A DNA stretch of 29,890 bases from a virus, in IMG/VR virus record IMGVR_UViG_3300028844_007832, positions 1 to 29,890 of that record, one strand, 5' to 3'. Below are positions 18,501 through 22,833 of the stretch, in pieces. Numbering within the stretch: the stretch's first letter is position 1; each line of letters starts with the position of its first letter. The notes below the pieces were generated by a model. That model saw only the letters and a program-made list of their open reading frames with translations, was not told the DNA's origin and ran no database searches. Both the position numbers and the translations under genes were made by a program.

Positions 18501-19519
18501 GTAGTAGTGTTTTTTGAAGTAGCAGTTGCTAAAGTAGTAGCAGTATCATATGTGGTAATGGTATTAAACGTTGTAATAGTACTTTTAGTAGTATTAAAAG
18601 TTGTTGAAGTTACCTTCGATGTTGAAGTAGTCCTCTGTTCAATAGTAGTTTTTGAAGTCTCAAAAGTTGTAATGGTAGTTGTTGTAGTATTAAAGGTTGT
18701 AATAGTTGACTTCGAAGTTTCGTAAGTTGTTATTGTATTAAAAGTAGTAATAGTATTAAACGTGGTGATGGTACTCTTCGTAGTATTAAAAGTTGTTGCA
18801 GTTACTTTTGAAGTACTCGTAGCTATTGATGTTGATGTTGACCTTGTAGTATTGTAAGTAGTAATAGTTGACTTAGAAGTTTCATACGTAGTAATAGTTT
18901 CATATGTAGTGATTGTATTAAACGTGGTTATAGTGTTTTTAGTAGTATTAAAAGTTGTTGAAGTTACCTTCGATGTTGAAGTTTCTAAAGTAGTAGCGGT
19001 GTTAAAAGTAGTAATAGTATTAAACGTGGTGATGGTACTCTTCGTAGTATTAAAAGTTGTTGCAGTTACTTTTGAAGTCGAAGTAACTAAAGTTGTTGCA
19101 GTTGATAATGTGGTATTATAGGTCGTGGTGGTTTCTTTTGTAGTATTAAAAGTTGTAGTAGTGTTTTTTGAAGTAGCAGTTGCTAAAGTAGTAGCAGTAT
19201 CATACGTTGTAATCGTATTAAAAGTAGTTATAGTATTTTTAGTAGTATTAAAAGTTGTTGATGTTACTTTTGATGTACTATATTCAGTAGTAGTTTCTTT
19301 TGTAGTATTAAAAGTTGATGTGGTATTTTTAGTAGTATTAAAAGTTGTTATAGTTTCTTTTGTAGTATTAAAAGTTGTTATAGTACTTTGTGAAGTCGCA
19401 GTTGCTAATTTCGTAGCAGTTGCTAAAGTTGTAGACCTGGTGGTATTAGTAGCCTTAGTTGTATTAAACTCTGTGCTGAATTTTAATTCGTCAAGAAACC
19501 CAAAAGCGCCGTTTGCCAT
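9590..19519 (-). CDS. Giant threonine-rich repeat protein (3309 aa), putative mucin-like or fibrous virion/adhesion protein
   Basis: I do not recognise a named family. After a short unique start (MANGAFGFLDELKFSTEF) nearly the whole protein is built from two interleaved units: a six-residue unit such as TFNTIT or TYETIT, and a ten-residue unit such as TFNTTKSTIT, with interposed TSTSKVTST and IEQR/IETR blocks. Thr dominates, with Asn, Ser, Ile, Phe/Tyr and Lys/Arg. I see no Cys, a single Trp (residue 1653), and Gly or Pro essentially only in one central patch (about 1655-1664). Residues alternate as expected for beta strands, so a beta-solenoid or fibrous rod is plausible; dense Thr/Ser also suits O-glycosylation. 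There is no recognisable C-terminal receptor domain; it ends in SRITSYYVS. The frame stays open over 9.9 kb, which argues for selection. The start has an AAGGGAT site, 17 bases after a small fibre-like gene; the sugar module follows. Confidence 0.85.
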   Translation of the reverse strand: MANGAFGFLDELKFSTEFNTTKATNTTRSTTLATATKLATATSQSTITTFNTTKETITTFNTTKNTTSTFNTTKETTTEYSTSKVTSTTFNTTKNTITTFNTITTYDTATTLATATSKNTTTTFNTTKETTTTYNTTLSTATTLVTSTSKVTATTFNTTKSTITTFNTITTFNTATTLETSTSKVTSTTFNTTKNTITTFNTITTYETITTYETSKSTITTYNTTRSTSTSIATSTSKVTATTFNTTKSTITTFNTITTFNTITTYETSKSTITTFNTTTTTITTFETSKTTIEQRTTSTSKVTSTTFNTTKSTITTFNTITTYDTATTLATATSKNTTTTFETSKTTTTTYNTSKSTITTYNTTLATATTLVTSTSKVTSTTFNTTKNTITTFNTITTYSTITTYETSKTTTTTYETSKSTITKYATTLATIEQRSTSTSKVTSTTFNTTKSTITTFNTITTFNTITTYETSKTTITTFNTTLATSTSKSTSTSRNTITTYNTTLSTIEQRSTSTSKVTSTTFNTTKNTITTFNTITTYSTITTYETSKSTITTYNTTLATITSKSTITSKTTITTFNTTKNTITTFNTITTYDTATTLATATSKSTTTTFETSKTTTTTFNTITTFNTITTYETSKTTITTYNTTLSTIEQRSTSTSKVTSTTFNTTKSTITTFNTITTYATITTYETSKTTTTAYATITTFETITTFETNTTTITKYETSKTTIEQRSTSTSKVTSTTFNTTKSTITTFNTITSFITTTTYETSKSTITTYNTTLETITTFETSKTTIEQRSTSTSKTTSTTFNTQKNTTTTFNTITTYSTITTYNTSKTTITTFNTSKNTIETRNTITSKTTITTYNTSKTTITTFNTITTYNTATTLATATSKSTTTTFETSKTTITTFNTITTYATITTYETSKSTITKYATTLSTATSRITSTSKVTSTTFNTTKSTITTFNTITTYSTITTFNTSRSTITTYNTTLATSTSRSTITSKTTTTTYNTSKNTLETRSTSTSKTTSTTFNTTKSTITTFNTITTYATITTFNTSRSTITTYNTTLATSTSRNTATSRITITTYNTSKNTIETRATSTSKNTITTYNTSRNTIEQRATSTSKNTITTYNTTRSTIETRNTITSKTTITTFNTITTYTTSTTFETSRNTLETRATSTSKNTITTYNTSRNTIEQRATSTSKNTITTYNTTRSTIETRNTITSRITIEQRSTSTSKNTITTYNTSRNTIETRATSTSRNTITTYNTSRNTIEQRATSTSKNTITTYNTTLSTIETRNTITSKSTIEQRATSTSKNTITTYNTSRNTLETRATSTSKNTITTYNTTLATIESRNTITSKTTTTTYNTTRSTIETRNTITSKSTITTYATTLSTIETRSTSTSKVTSTTFNTTKSTITTFNTITSFITTTTYETSKSTITTYNTTRSTIETRNTITSRITITTYNTSKNTIETRATSTSKNTSTAYATSTSKNTITTYNTSRNTIETRATSTSKNTTTSYATLTTYSTTTTFITTKATATITTYTTTYTTSTVMVTNKSTIETRATATSKNTTTTFITSKNTITAFNTITTYSTVTEYNTTRTTSTSRNTSTVYNTSKNTQTTTDVTTTYYTYFITAKNTYKLTYYATATSKTTTYITSYSTWVGYGNGPGGSPVRTTSKNTSRTTTFNTITKHYTFFITNKTTYRLTSRTTASAFNTSTTFNTTKNTTTIFNTSTRFNTLKLTAESRATATSKNTLTQYNTSKTVTTTFNTITTYSTITFYNTSRNTIESRNTTQSVLTITSYNTSISTIETRNTITSKTTSTVFNTITTYTTSTTFNTTKNTTTVFNTITSKNTITTFNTITTYTTSTTFNTIKETTTTYSTLTTYSTITTFNTTTTTITTYNTNTTTIEKRATSTSKSTITTFNTNKNTVTQYTTITTYSTITTYNTTASTTTSYATLTTYSTTTTFNTNTTTTTTYSTTTIYSTITTFATTKNTITTFNTITAYITSTTFATTTTTLTTFNTITAYSTTTSYATLTTYSTITTFNTTKTTETIFNTITTYTTSTTFNTTKNTTTTFNTITTYTTSTTFATNTTTTTTFNTITAYSTTTSYATLTTYSTITTFNTTTTTLTTFNTITTYTTSTTFNTTKNTSTVFNTITSYITSTTFETSRNTIETRATSTSKNTTTTYSTLTTYSTITTFNTTTTTITTFNTITTYTTSTTFNTTKNTTTTFNTITTYTTSTTFETSKETTTTFSTITTFNTITTFNTITTTTTTFNTTKSTIEQRATSTSKSTITTFNTNKNTVTQYTTITAYITSTTFNTNTTTTTAYATITTFNTITTFNTTTTTTTTFNTTKSTIEQRATSTSKNTITTFNTNKNTVTQYTTTTTFSTITTFNTTTTTTTTFNTTTTTIETRSTSTDRETTTTFNTTKTTITTFNTITTYDTATTLATATSRNTTTTFETNTTTTTAYATLTTYTTSTTFNTTLETTTTFNTTTSTIETRATSTSRSTTTTFETNKNTNTVYNTITAYSTTTTYNTTLATITTFNTTTTTTTTYNTFQNTIEQRATSTSKSTITTFNTNKNTVTQYTTITTYETTTTFNTTKSTTTTYNTTRSTITSKSTITSKTTTTTFNTTTSTIETRATATSKSTTTTFETNKNTVTQYTTITTYSTITTFETSKETTTTFNTTTSTSTSKSTSTSKTTTTTFNTTKTTITTYNTITTYNTATTLATATSKNTTTTFETSKSTTTAYATITTFETITTFNTTTTTTTTFNTTTSTIETRATSTSKNTTTTFETNKNTVTQYTTITTYSTITTFETNTTTTTTFNTITTFNTITTFNTTKSTTTTYNTTTSTATTLATATSKSTITTFETNKNTVTQYTTITTYETITTFNTTTTTTTTFNTNTTTTTTFNTTTTTIEQRATSTSKNTTTTFETNKNTVTQYTTITTFNTITTFETNTTTTTTFETNTTTTTIYNTTKNTSTIFNTITTYNTATTLATATSKSTTTTFETNKNTVTQYTTITIYETTTAYNTTLATITTYNTTQSTTTTYNTTTSTATTLATATSKSTITTFETNKNTVTQYTTITTFETITTFETNTTTTTTFNTTTTTIETRATSTSKNTITTFETNKNTVTQYTTITTFNTATTLATATTKSTITTFETNKNTVTQYTTITTFETITTFETNTTTTTTFNTTTTTSTIYNTITTYNTATTLATATSKNTTTTFETNKNTNTVYNTTTTTTTTFETTKTTTTTFETSTTTTTTFNTTKSTITTFNTITTFNTITTFTTTFETITTYNTSRITSYYVS
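9600..13800 (-). repeat. C-terminal repeat zone of giant gene (NKNTVTQYTT cassette family)
   Basis: This zone encodes alternating T-F/Y-N/E-T and I/T-T units with a distinctive cassette NKNTVTQYTTIT, of which I count twelve copies, all in the C-terminal half. Copies are often followed by TTYSTITTF or TTFETITTF and preceded by ATSTSK/ATATSK blocks. Copies differ at synonymous positions, so they are not a recent perfect amplification. Unit sizes of 18 and 30 bases are multiples of three and preserve the frame. Confidence 0.85.
14424..14680 (-). other. Non-repetitive midpoint segment of the giant protein (candidate hinge)
   Basis: The segment encodes STWVGYGNGPGGSPVR, with the single Trp at residue 1653 (14563-14561) of 3309, two residues from the exact centre. 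It holds the only Gly/Pro-rich stretch of the repeat region. Two related segments flank it: YYTYFITAKNTYKLT on the N-terminal side and HYTFFITNKTTYRLT on the C-terminal side. This looks like a flexible joint or folded knob between two long arms. Confidence 0.7.
15000..16300 (-). repeat. 66-bp tandem repeats in the giant gene (22-residue units)
   Basis: Here the gene is built of near-identical 22-residue units: an ATSTSK or NTITSK block, an NTITTYNT block, then SRNT or TRST and IE(Q/T)R. At DNA level the plus-strand text 'atttctacttgtgttgtaag' recurs at 66-base steps (for example near 15733, 15799, 15973 and 16205, allowing for interposed variants). The units are Lys/Arg-rich, so this part of the protein is basic. 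These are the least diverged copies in the gene and could be the most recently expanded. Confidence 0.8.
16400..19480 (-). repeat. N-terminal repeat zone of giant gene (TSKVTSTTFNTTKSTIT cassette family)
   Basis: This zone encodes many copies of a cassette TSKVTSTTFNTTKSTITTF followed by one or more TTFNTIT or TTYETIT units, punctuated by TIEQRST or TLATATSK. The SKVTSTTFN cassette is abundant here, has a last outlier near 15320-15358, and is absent from the C-terminal half, so the two halves evolved from different cassettes. Confidence 0.85.
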
Positions 19520-19536
19520 AACTATCCCTTAGTTCA

Positions 19537-19947
19537 TTATGAAAACGGGCCTAAATAGTTGACTGCCACGTTACTTGTGTTGACCACGTAATACGACATT
19601 AAAGAAATGCCGTTGGCGGATGTGTCAAATGATATAGAATCTCCTCGAGGGGTTTTAAACAATGAATTTAATGTTATTGAATGACCACCTGAACTATCTT
19701 GTATTAGTGCGATAAGTCCACTTTGTCCTTCACGGCCTGATAAGGCGGTTGGAGTTAAAGTAACGTTACCGGTTAAAGTAAGATTATAATTGTTCTTTGC
19801 AGATAAGTCAATGTTATTAGCACCGGTTATAGAAGTCGAAGTTTGAGTTACGGTAAATGCACCATTAATCTGTACATTACCGCTACTTGTAACTTCGTTT
19901 AGTACGGCATTACTGCCTGATGTTATTACTTTTTTCCAATTTGGCAT
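19537..19947 (-). CDS. Small fibre-like virion protein with WKKVI-SGSN N-terminus
   Basis: This 136-aa protein starts MPNWKKVITSGSNAVLNEVTS, closely matching the first 20 residues of the 354-aa protein encoded upstream (20436-21500). The remainder is strand-rich, with alternating hydrophobic and polar residues (ITGANNIDLSAKNNYNLTLT, then VTLTPTALSGREGQSGLIAL), as in small phage fibre or decoration domains. No enzymatic motif is visible. The shared N-terminus probably attaches both proteins to the same virion site. The gene ends 17 bases before the giant Thr-rich gene and no terminator lies between, so the two are probably co-transcribed; it could be an adaptor, cap or partner of the giant protein. 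This is inference from adjacency. Confidence 0.8.
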   Translation of the reverse strand: MPNWKKVITSGSNAVLNEVTSSGNVQINGAFTVTQTSTSITGANNIDLSAKNNYNLTLTGNVTLTPTALSGREGQSGLIALIQDSSGGHSITLNSLFKTPRGDSISFDTSANGISLMSYYVVNTSNVAVNYLGPFS

Positions 19948-20028
19948 CTACTACTTCTCCTACTATACGGTTGGTTACTTCTTTTGAAGCCCACTTCCCT
20001 TAACGGGCCAATATAGACTATACTACTA

Positions 20029-20193
20029 CTACTTACTAATTACTTCTTTTTTTTCTTCTAAGTTTTTAAGTCTACTTACTTCCTTAAAAACTTTATTTAA
20101 TACTGCTCCTACAAAAAGTGAATCTTTTCCTTTTATTGTAGAATTATAAATACACTCTTTTATAAAATCTAACTCAGCTATATCGAATTTCAT
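20029..20193 (-). CDS. Small 54-aa hypothetical protein, overlooked because of length
   Basis: ATG at 20193-20191 opens a frame of 54 codons ending in TAG at 20031-20029. The protein begins MKFDIAELDFIKECIYNST and ends in a charged helix (VFKEVSRLKNLEEKKEVISK). Its ATG overlaps the TGA stop of the 74-aa gene upstream in ATGA (20193-20190), the coupling arrangement seen between other genes here. Residue use (amphipathic helices, many Lys/Glu) is protein-like. The function is unknown; a small helical chaperone or assembly factor for the adjacent structural genes is possible but unsupported. Confidence 0.72.
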   Translation of the reverse strand: MKFDIAELDFIKECIYNSTIKGKDSLFVGAVLNKVFKEVSRLKNLEEKKEVISK

Positions 20194-20414
20194 CCTGTTA
20201 GCCTCTTGTACTCACTTTGTAACCATTGAACTGAATCAATCGCAACTTGTAAATCAGAACCTCTTAGTGATACTGAATCTCCTATTGTTCTTAATAACCA
20301 CTCAATATGTTTTTTTTCTAAGTCTAAAACACTATTTGGTGTGTTCATTGCTGTTTTTGGTTTTGACCTTGTCGTTTTCTTACGTTTAGGGTCAACCTTG
20401 TCTATTAATCCCAT
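20190..20414 (-). CDS. Small conserved hypothetical protein (74 aa)
   Basis: The first about 28 residues are basic and Thr/Pro-rich (KRKKTTRSKPKTAMNTPNS), probably disordered; residues 30-72 form two or three helices (LDLEKKHIEWLLRTIGDS, then LQVAIDSVQWLQSEYKRL). Proteins with this 'HIEWLL--I' and 'LQ-EYK-L' pattern occur in marine phage structural regions as I remember them, without a known role. It begins 21 bases after the end of the 354-aa gene and is coupled by ATGA to the 54-aa gene. A basic disordered arm could bind nucleic acid or an acidic partner, but that is speculation. Confidence 0.75.
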   Translation of the reverse strand: MGLIDKVDPKRKKTTRSKPKTAMNTPNSVLDLEKKHIEWLLRTIGDSVSLRGSDLQVAIDSVQWLQSEYKRLTG

Positions 20415-20435
20415 ATGTAACCTTTATCTTCTATT

Positions 20436-21500
20436 TTATGAATAAATAAATATATCACCTGTTGCTGTATTTACGTGCATCATACCTATTCTACTACCTG
20501 CGGCTGTTCCAAAATCATTTGGATTAGCACCATCATTTGGGTCTAAAGCTGAACCTGAAACAGATACTATGTATTGAAATCCTGCTGCTGAAGCATCTAC
20601 TGATGTCGCATTATGTGCTAATTTATCTTCCGCACCTACTGCCCATCTGTTAATGTCGTCATCAAATACTAAAGCGGCGCCAGCGTAAGATGCGTTAGTT
20701 TGTACTACAATACCACCATCACCTGCGGCAGAACCACTATTAAGTAAAATAAATTTATCTTCTACTAATAAATTTGAAACTTGTTGTTGAACCGTATCAC
20801 CATAGATTGTTAAGTCACCATTAATGGTAAGATTATCACCGATAGTCACTTCTGATGTACCAGCTCCTATTGTTGCAGAAGATAATCCCGACATATCGAC
20901 ATTCAATGTGTGTGCGATATTTTCACCACTTGTAGCACCTGTAGATGAAATACCTGTACCTGCTGTTATGTTCTGAACATAATCGCCTGTAGTATCTGTC
21001 GCTAAAGCAACTGAGTTAGCTTGTATTGTCATAGCACCGTTTGAAGCTAATGCAATATCTCCACTAACTGCTACTGAAGCAATATCTGTTCCATCACCAA
21101 CTAAAATCTGTCCTGATGTTTTTGCATCTAAATCAGTAGGAGCATTTGAACCGCCACCAACTTTAATACTACCTCTTGTGATGTTTGCCAACATAGAGTT
21201 TTCAACTGAATCTGCGGCGATTGTTAATGCACCACCTGCTGCGATTGTTGCATCTCCACTAACATTTCCGAATACACCATCTTCTACATTACTAAATGTT
21301 ATCTTCTTTTCAGTACCATTATCTGAAACAATAAAGTGGTCTTCTGTCTGATGTAAACTTGTTACAGCAGATAAAGAGTCAATATCAACTGCGGCTGTTA
21401 CACCCGTTAATGCTGAACCGTCTCCTTTAAAGTAACTCGCAGTTACATTATTCAGACTTGCATTTGAGCCTGAAACGATTACTTTTTTCCAATTTGCCAT
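20436..21500 (-). CDS. Virion structural/fibre-like protein, marine T4-like type
   Basis: This 354-aa protein starts MANWKKVIVSGSNASLNNVT, then has YFKGDGSALTGVTA, a short repeat common in phage fibre and collagen-like stalk proteins. The centre is Gly/Ser/Thr/Ala-rich with regular beta-type spacing (GDATIAAGGALTIAADS; GDIALASNGAMTIQANS), forming an internal repeat. Residues about 220-265 (LTINGDLTIYGDTVQQQVSN, then LLVEDKFILLNSG) match a segment I associate with cyanophage and other marine T4-like tail fibre proteins. The C-terminal part (FVV-type strands ending in NTATGDIFIYS) may form a small head domain. It begins a new unit preceded by the AT motif at 21537-21544 with an AGGGGAG site. 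It is probably a fibre or whisker-like surface protein. Confidence 0.8.
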   Translation of the reverse strand: MANWKKVIVSGSNASLNNVTASYFKGDGSALTGVTAAVDIDSLSAVTSLHQTEDHFIVSDNGTEKKITFSNVEDGVFGNVSGDATIAAGGALTIAADSVENSMLANITRGSIKVGGGSNAPTDLDAKTSGQILVGDGTDIASVAVSGDIALASNGAMTIQANSVALATDTTGDYVQNITAGTGISSTGATSGENIAHTLNVDMSGLSSATIGAGTSEVTIGDNLTINGDLTIYGDTVQQQVSNLLVEDKFILLNSGSAAGDGGIVVQTNASYAGAALVFDDDINRWAVGAEDKLAHNATSVDASAAGFQYIVSVSGSALDPNDGANPNDFGTAAGSRIGMMHVNTATGDIFIYS

Positions 21501-21535
21501 TACTTTTCTCCCCTAATTCGGCTATTCATCTTCAC

Positions 21536-21549
21536 TTATAAATATTATG
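21536..21549 (-). promoter_or_regulatory. AT-rich motif upstream of fibre-like gene (candidate late promoter)
   Basis: The minus strand reads AATATTTATAAGTG, with TATTTATA at 21544-21537, 36 bases before the ATG at 21500. It matches the 8-base core of the other copies but diverges in the three or four bases after it. Confidence 0.5.
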
Positions 21550-21575
21550 TTTTTAAAAAATTGTGTCATCATCTA

Positions 21576-22334
21576 TCAAAGTCCTACATAAAAAGCACTA
21601 CCACTATACATTATGCCACCGCCTGTTGCAGTAGGTGTCGCACCTACGATTGGTCTTAGTAAAAACATCGAAGCCGTTACGTTGTTAGTTACTACACGAG
21701 AACCTGTCGTAGCAAATATACTTATAGCATTACCATTATTTGTTGCAGTCATTGCGTCACCGTGAAAATCAAATGTCCTTGAATTAGGACTCAAGATACT
21801 TCCGGAAAATGAAGCAGTTATTGCTAATCCTGAGCCACCGCCACTGCCACCGCCTCCTGAAAGGCCTGATAAGTCTACTGAATTTCCGCCTGTGATAGAT
21901 AATCCGTAAGTTGACGCATTAAAAGTCAATAGCTGTGAGTCTGAATCTAAATTTGCTTGTGAACCTGAACGAATTCCTTTCGGCAACAAATCTATTAGTT
22001 GGTCTGAGCCACTTATCAGATTAGGTATTTTTGCGGCTAAATGTGCTTTTGAAAAAGAGCCACTTATTTGTGATGCTAATTGTGCAGAAGAACTTATAGT
22101 ACTTGCAGGTAGATTTGCTTTTGTTTGTGCAGAACTACTAACTATTCCAAGTCCGTGTATTCTATCAATCTCAAACGAACCTGAAAAAGACCCTGTAAAT
22201 GAACCTGTAAAATTAAAGTCAGCTGTTTCCCACCCGTATTCACTTGTTAAAGAACTCGTTACATTTGTAGTTCTTAAAAATTGTCCCGCTTGTTGTGGTG
22301 CTTTTGCTTGTCTTGTTAAATCTATTTTAGCCAA
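21576..22334 (-). CDS. Virion-associated fibre-like protein with Gly/Ser linker
   Basis: The 252-aa protein has an N-terminal segment (residues 1-40, MAKIDLTRQAKAPQQAGQF) that may attach to the virion. A repetitive Ser/Gly region follows (FTGSFTGSFSGSF; repeated ISSSAQ/VSSSAQ and SGSxQ motifs), then a glycine linker (GGGGSGGGSG at about 160-169) and a strand-rich C-terminal domain (FDFHGDAMTATNNGNAISIF, then RVVTNNVTASMFLLRPIVG). Modular 'tether, linker, head' architecture is typical of phage fibres and decoration proteins. It overlaps the upstream 168-aa gene by 8 bases, indicating joint expression with the 155/168-aa pair. The specific role is not recognised. Confidence 0.75.
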   Translation of the reverse strand: MAKIDLTRQAKAPQQAGQFLRTTNVTSSLTSEYGWETADFNFTGSFTGSFSGSFEIDRIHGLGIVSSSAQTKANLPASTISSSAQLASQISGSFSKAHLAAKIPNLISGSDQLIDLLPKGIRSGSQANLDSDSQLLTFNASTYGLSITGGNSVDLSGLSGGGGSGGGSGLAITASFSGSILSPNSRTFDFHGDAMTATNNGNAISIFATTGSRVVTNNVTASMFLLRPIVGATPTATGGGIMYSGSAFYVGL

Positions 22335-22833
22335 TTATCGTCTCCGCTCTATACTTAATTAGTAAGGTATCCGAGTTATCTACTAAGATTCCACTATGGT
22401 CACCACGTGGTTTATATAAAACTAATTGTTCAAATCTTGACCCGGATAAAAAATAATCTGAACCACTAACCCTGTGTGTTTTTTGGTCTTCAGTAGTTTG
22501 TTGTTCTAAACCATTTATTTTTAAAGAAACACTTCCTGTAACTATTGCTTGTCCTGTAGGAACATCTATATTATAAACTTGTGTAGTAGAATCAGACCTT
22601 CTTTGTTGTTTAGGAAGAACTTCTTCTCTATCTTTTATAAGAGTATTAACATAATTTTGCGTGATTATATCAGTATTGTTTTCTGATAAACTACTTGTTA
22701 AATGTAAATTAAAAGGCTTTAAACTACCATTTAATGTATGTCTGAATCCTAATACTTCAGAAACATTATTTTCATCATTTACAGACACTATAGAATTTAT
22801 TAAGATTCTTCGTATTTCCGTTGAGTTTGCCAT
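22327..22833 (-). CDS. Beta-rich virion protein, related to its 155-aa neighbour
   Basis: In this 168-aa protein the C-terminal half contains YNIDVPTG, VSLKINGLEQQ, SGSDYFLSGS, LVLYKP and DTLLIKYR in order. The 155-aa protein encoded just upstream has YQVTFKPTG, LEVYLNGLSLR, SSDYFVSGT, VVIYNI and DKLKIKF in the same order and spacing, so the two probably share a domain of about 80-90 residues by duplication. The N-terminal half (EIRRILINSIVSVNDENNVS) is distinct. Start ATG shares an A with the upstream TAA stop (TAATG). No enzymatic motif is visible; the context points to a structural protein of the tail or neck. Confidence 0.75.
   Translation of the reverse strand: MANSTEIRRILINSIVSVNDENNVSEVLGFRHTLNGSLKPFNLHLTSSLSENNTDIITQNYVNTLIKDREEVLPKQQRRSDSTTQVYNIDVPTGQAIVTGSVSLKINGLEQQTTEDQKTHRVSGSDYFLSGSRFEQLVLYKPRGDHSGILVDNSDTLLIKYRAETIIG

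Noticed and set aside
9590-19519. CRISPR array or DNA-level satellite
   Set aside because: Repeats are variable, of mixed 18-, 30- and 66-base units without spacers, and stay in one open frame; the periodicity is explained by the protein.
9590-19519. Tape measure protein
   Set aside because: Tape measures are long helical proteins with coiled coils and hydrophobic stretches; this protein is Thr-rich with beta-type alternation and no helix-forming heptads.
9590-19519. Ice-binding (antifreeze) protein because of many T-x-T motifs
   Set aside because: The regular 12-residue TCT loops with disulfides of insect antifreeze proteins, or the Gly/Ala backbone of others, are absent, and frequent Phe/Tyr/Lys/Arg break a flat Thr array. 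It remains conceivable but unsupported.
10469-19532. Many plus-strand open frames rich in Val, Leu and Ser opposite the giant gene (up to 142 codons)
   Set aside because: They are the antisense reading of Thr/Asn/Ile codons (ACT, AAT, ATT read back as AGT, ATT, AAT). They are low-complexity, lack ribosome binding sites and follow the repeats exactly.
19948-20028. Terminator between the 54-aa and 136-aa genes
   Set aside because: Short stems are possible (GCCC/GGGC and CTTC-AAAA-GAAG on the minus strand), but no U-tract follows and the stems are four pairs. Nothing else is seen in this gap apart from the AGGAG site of the next gene.
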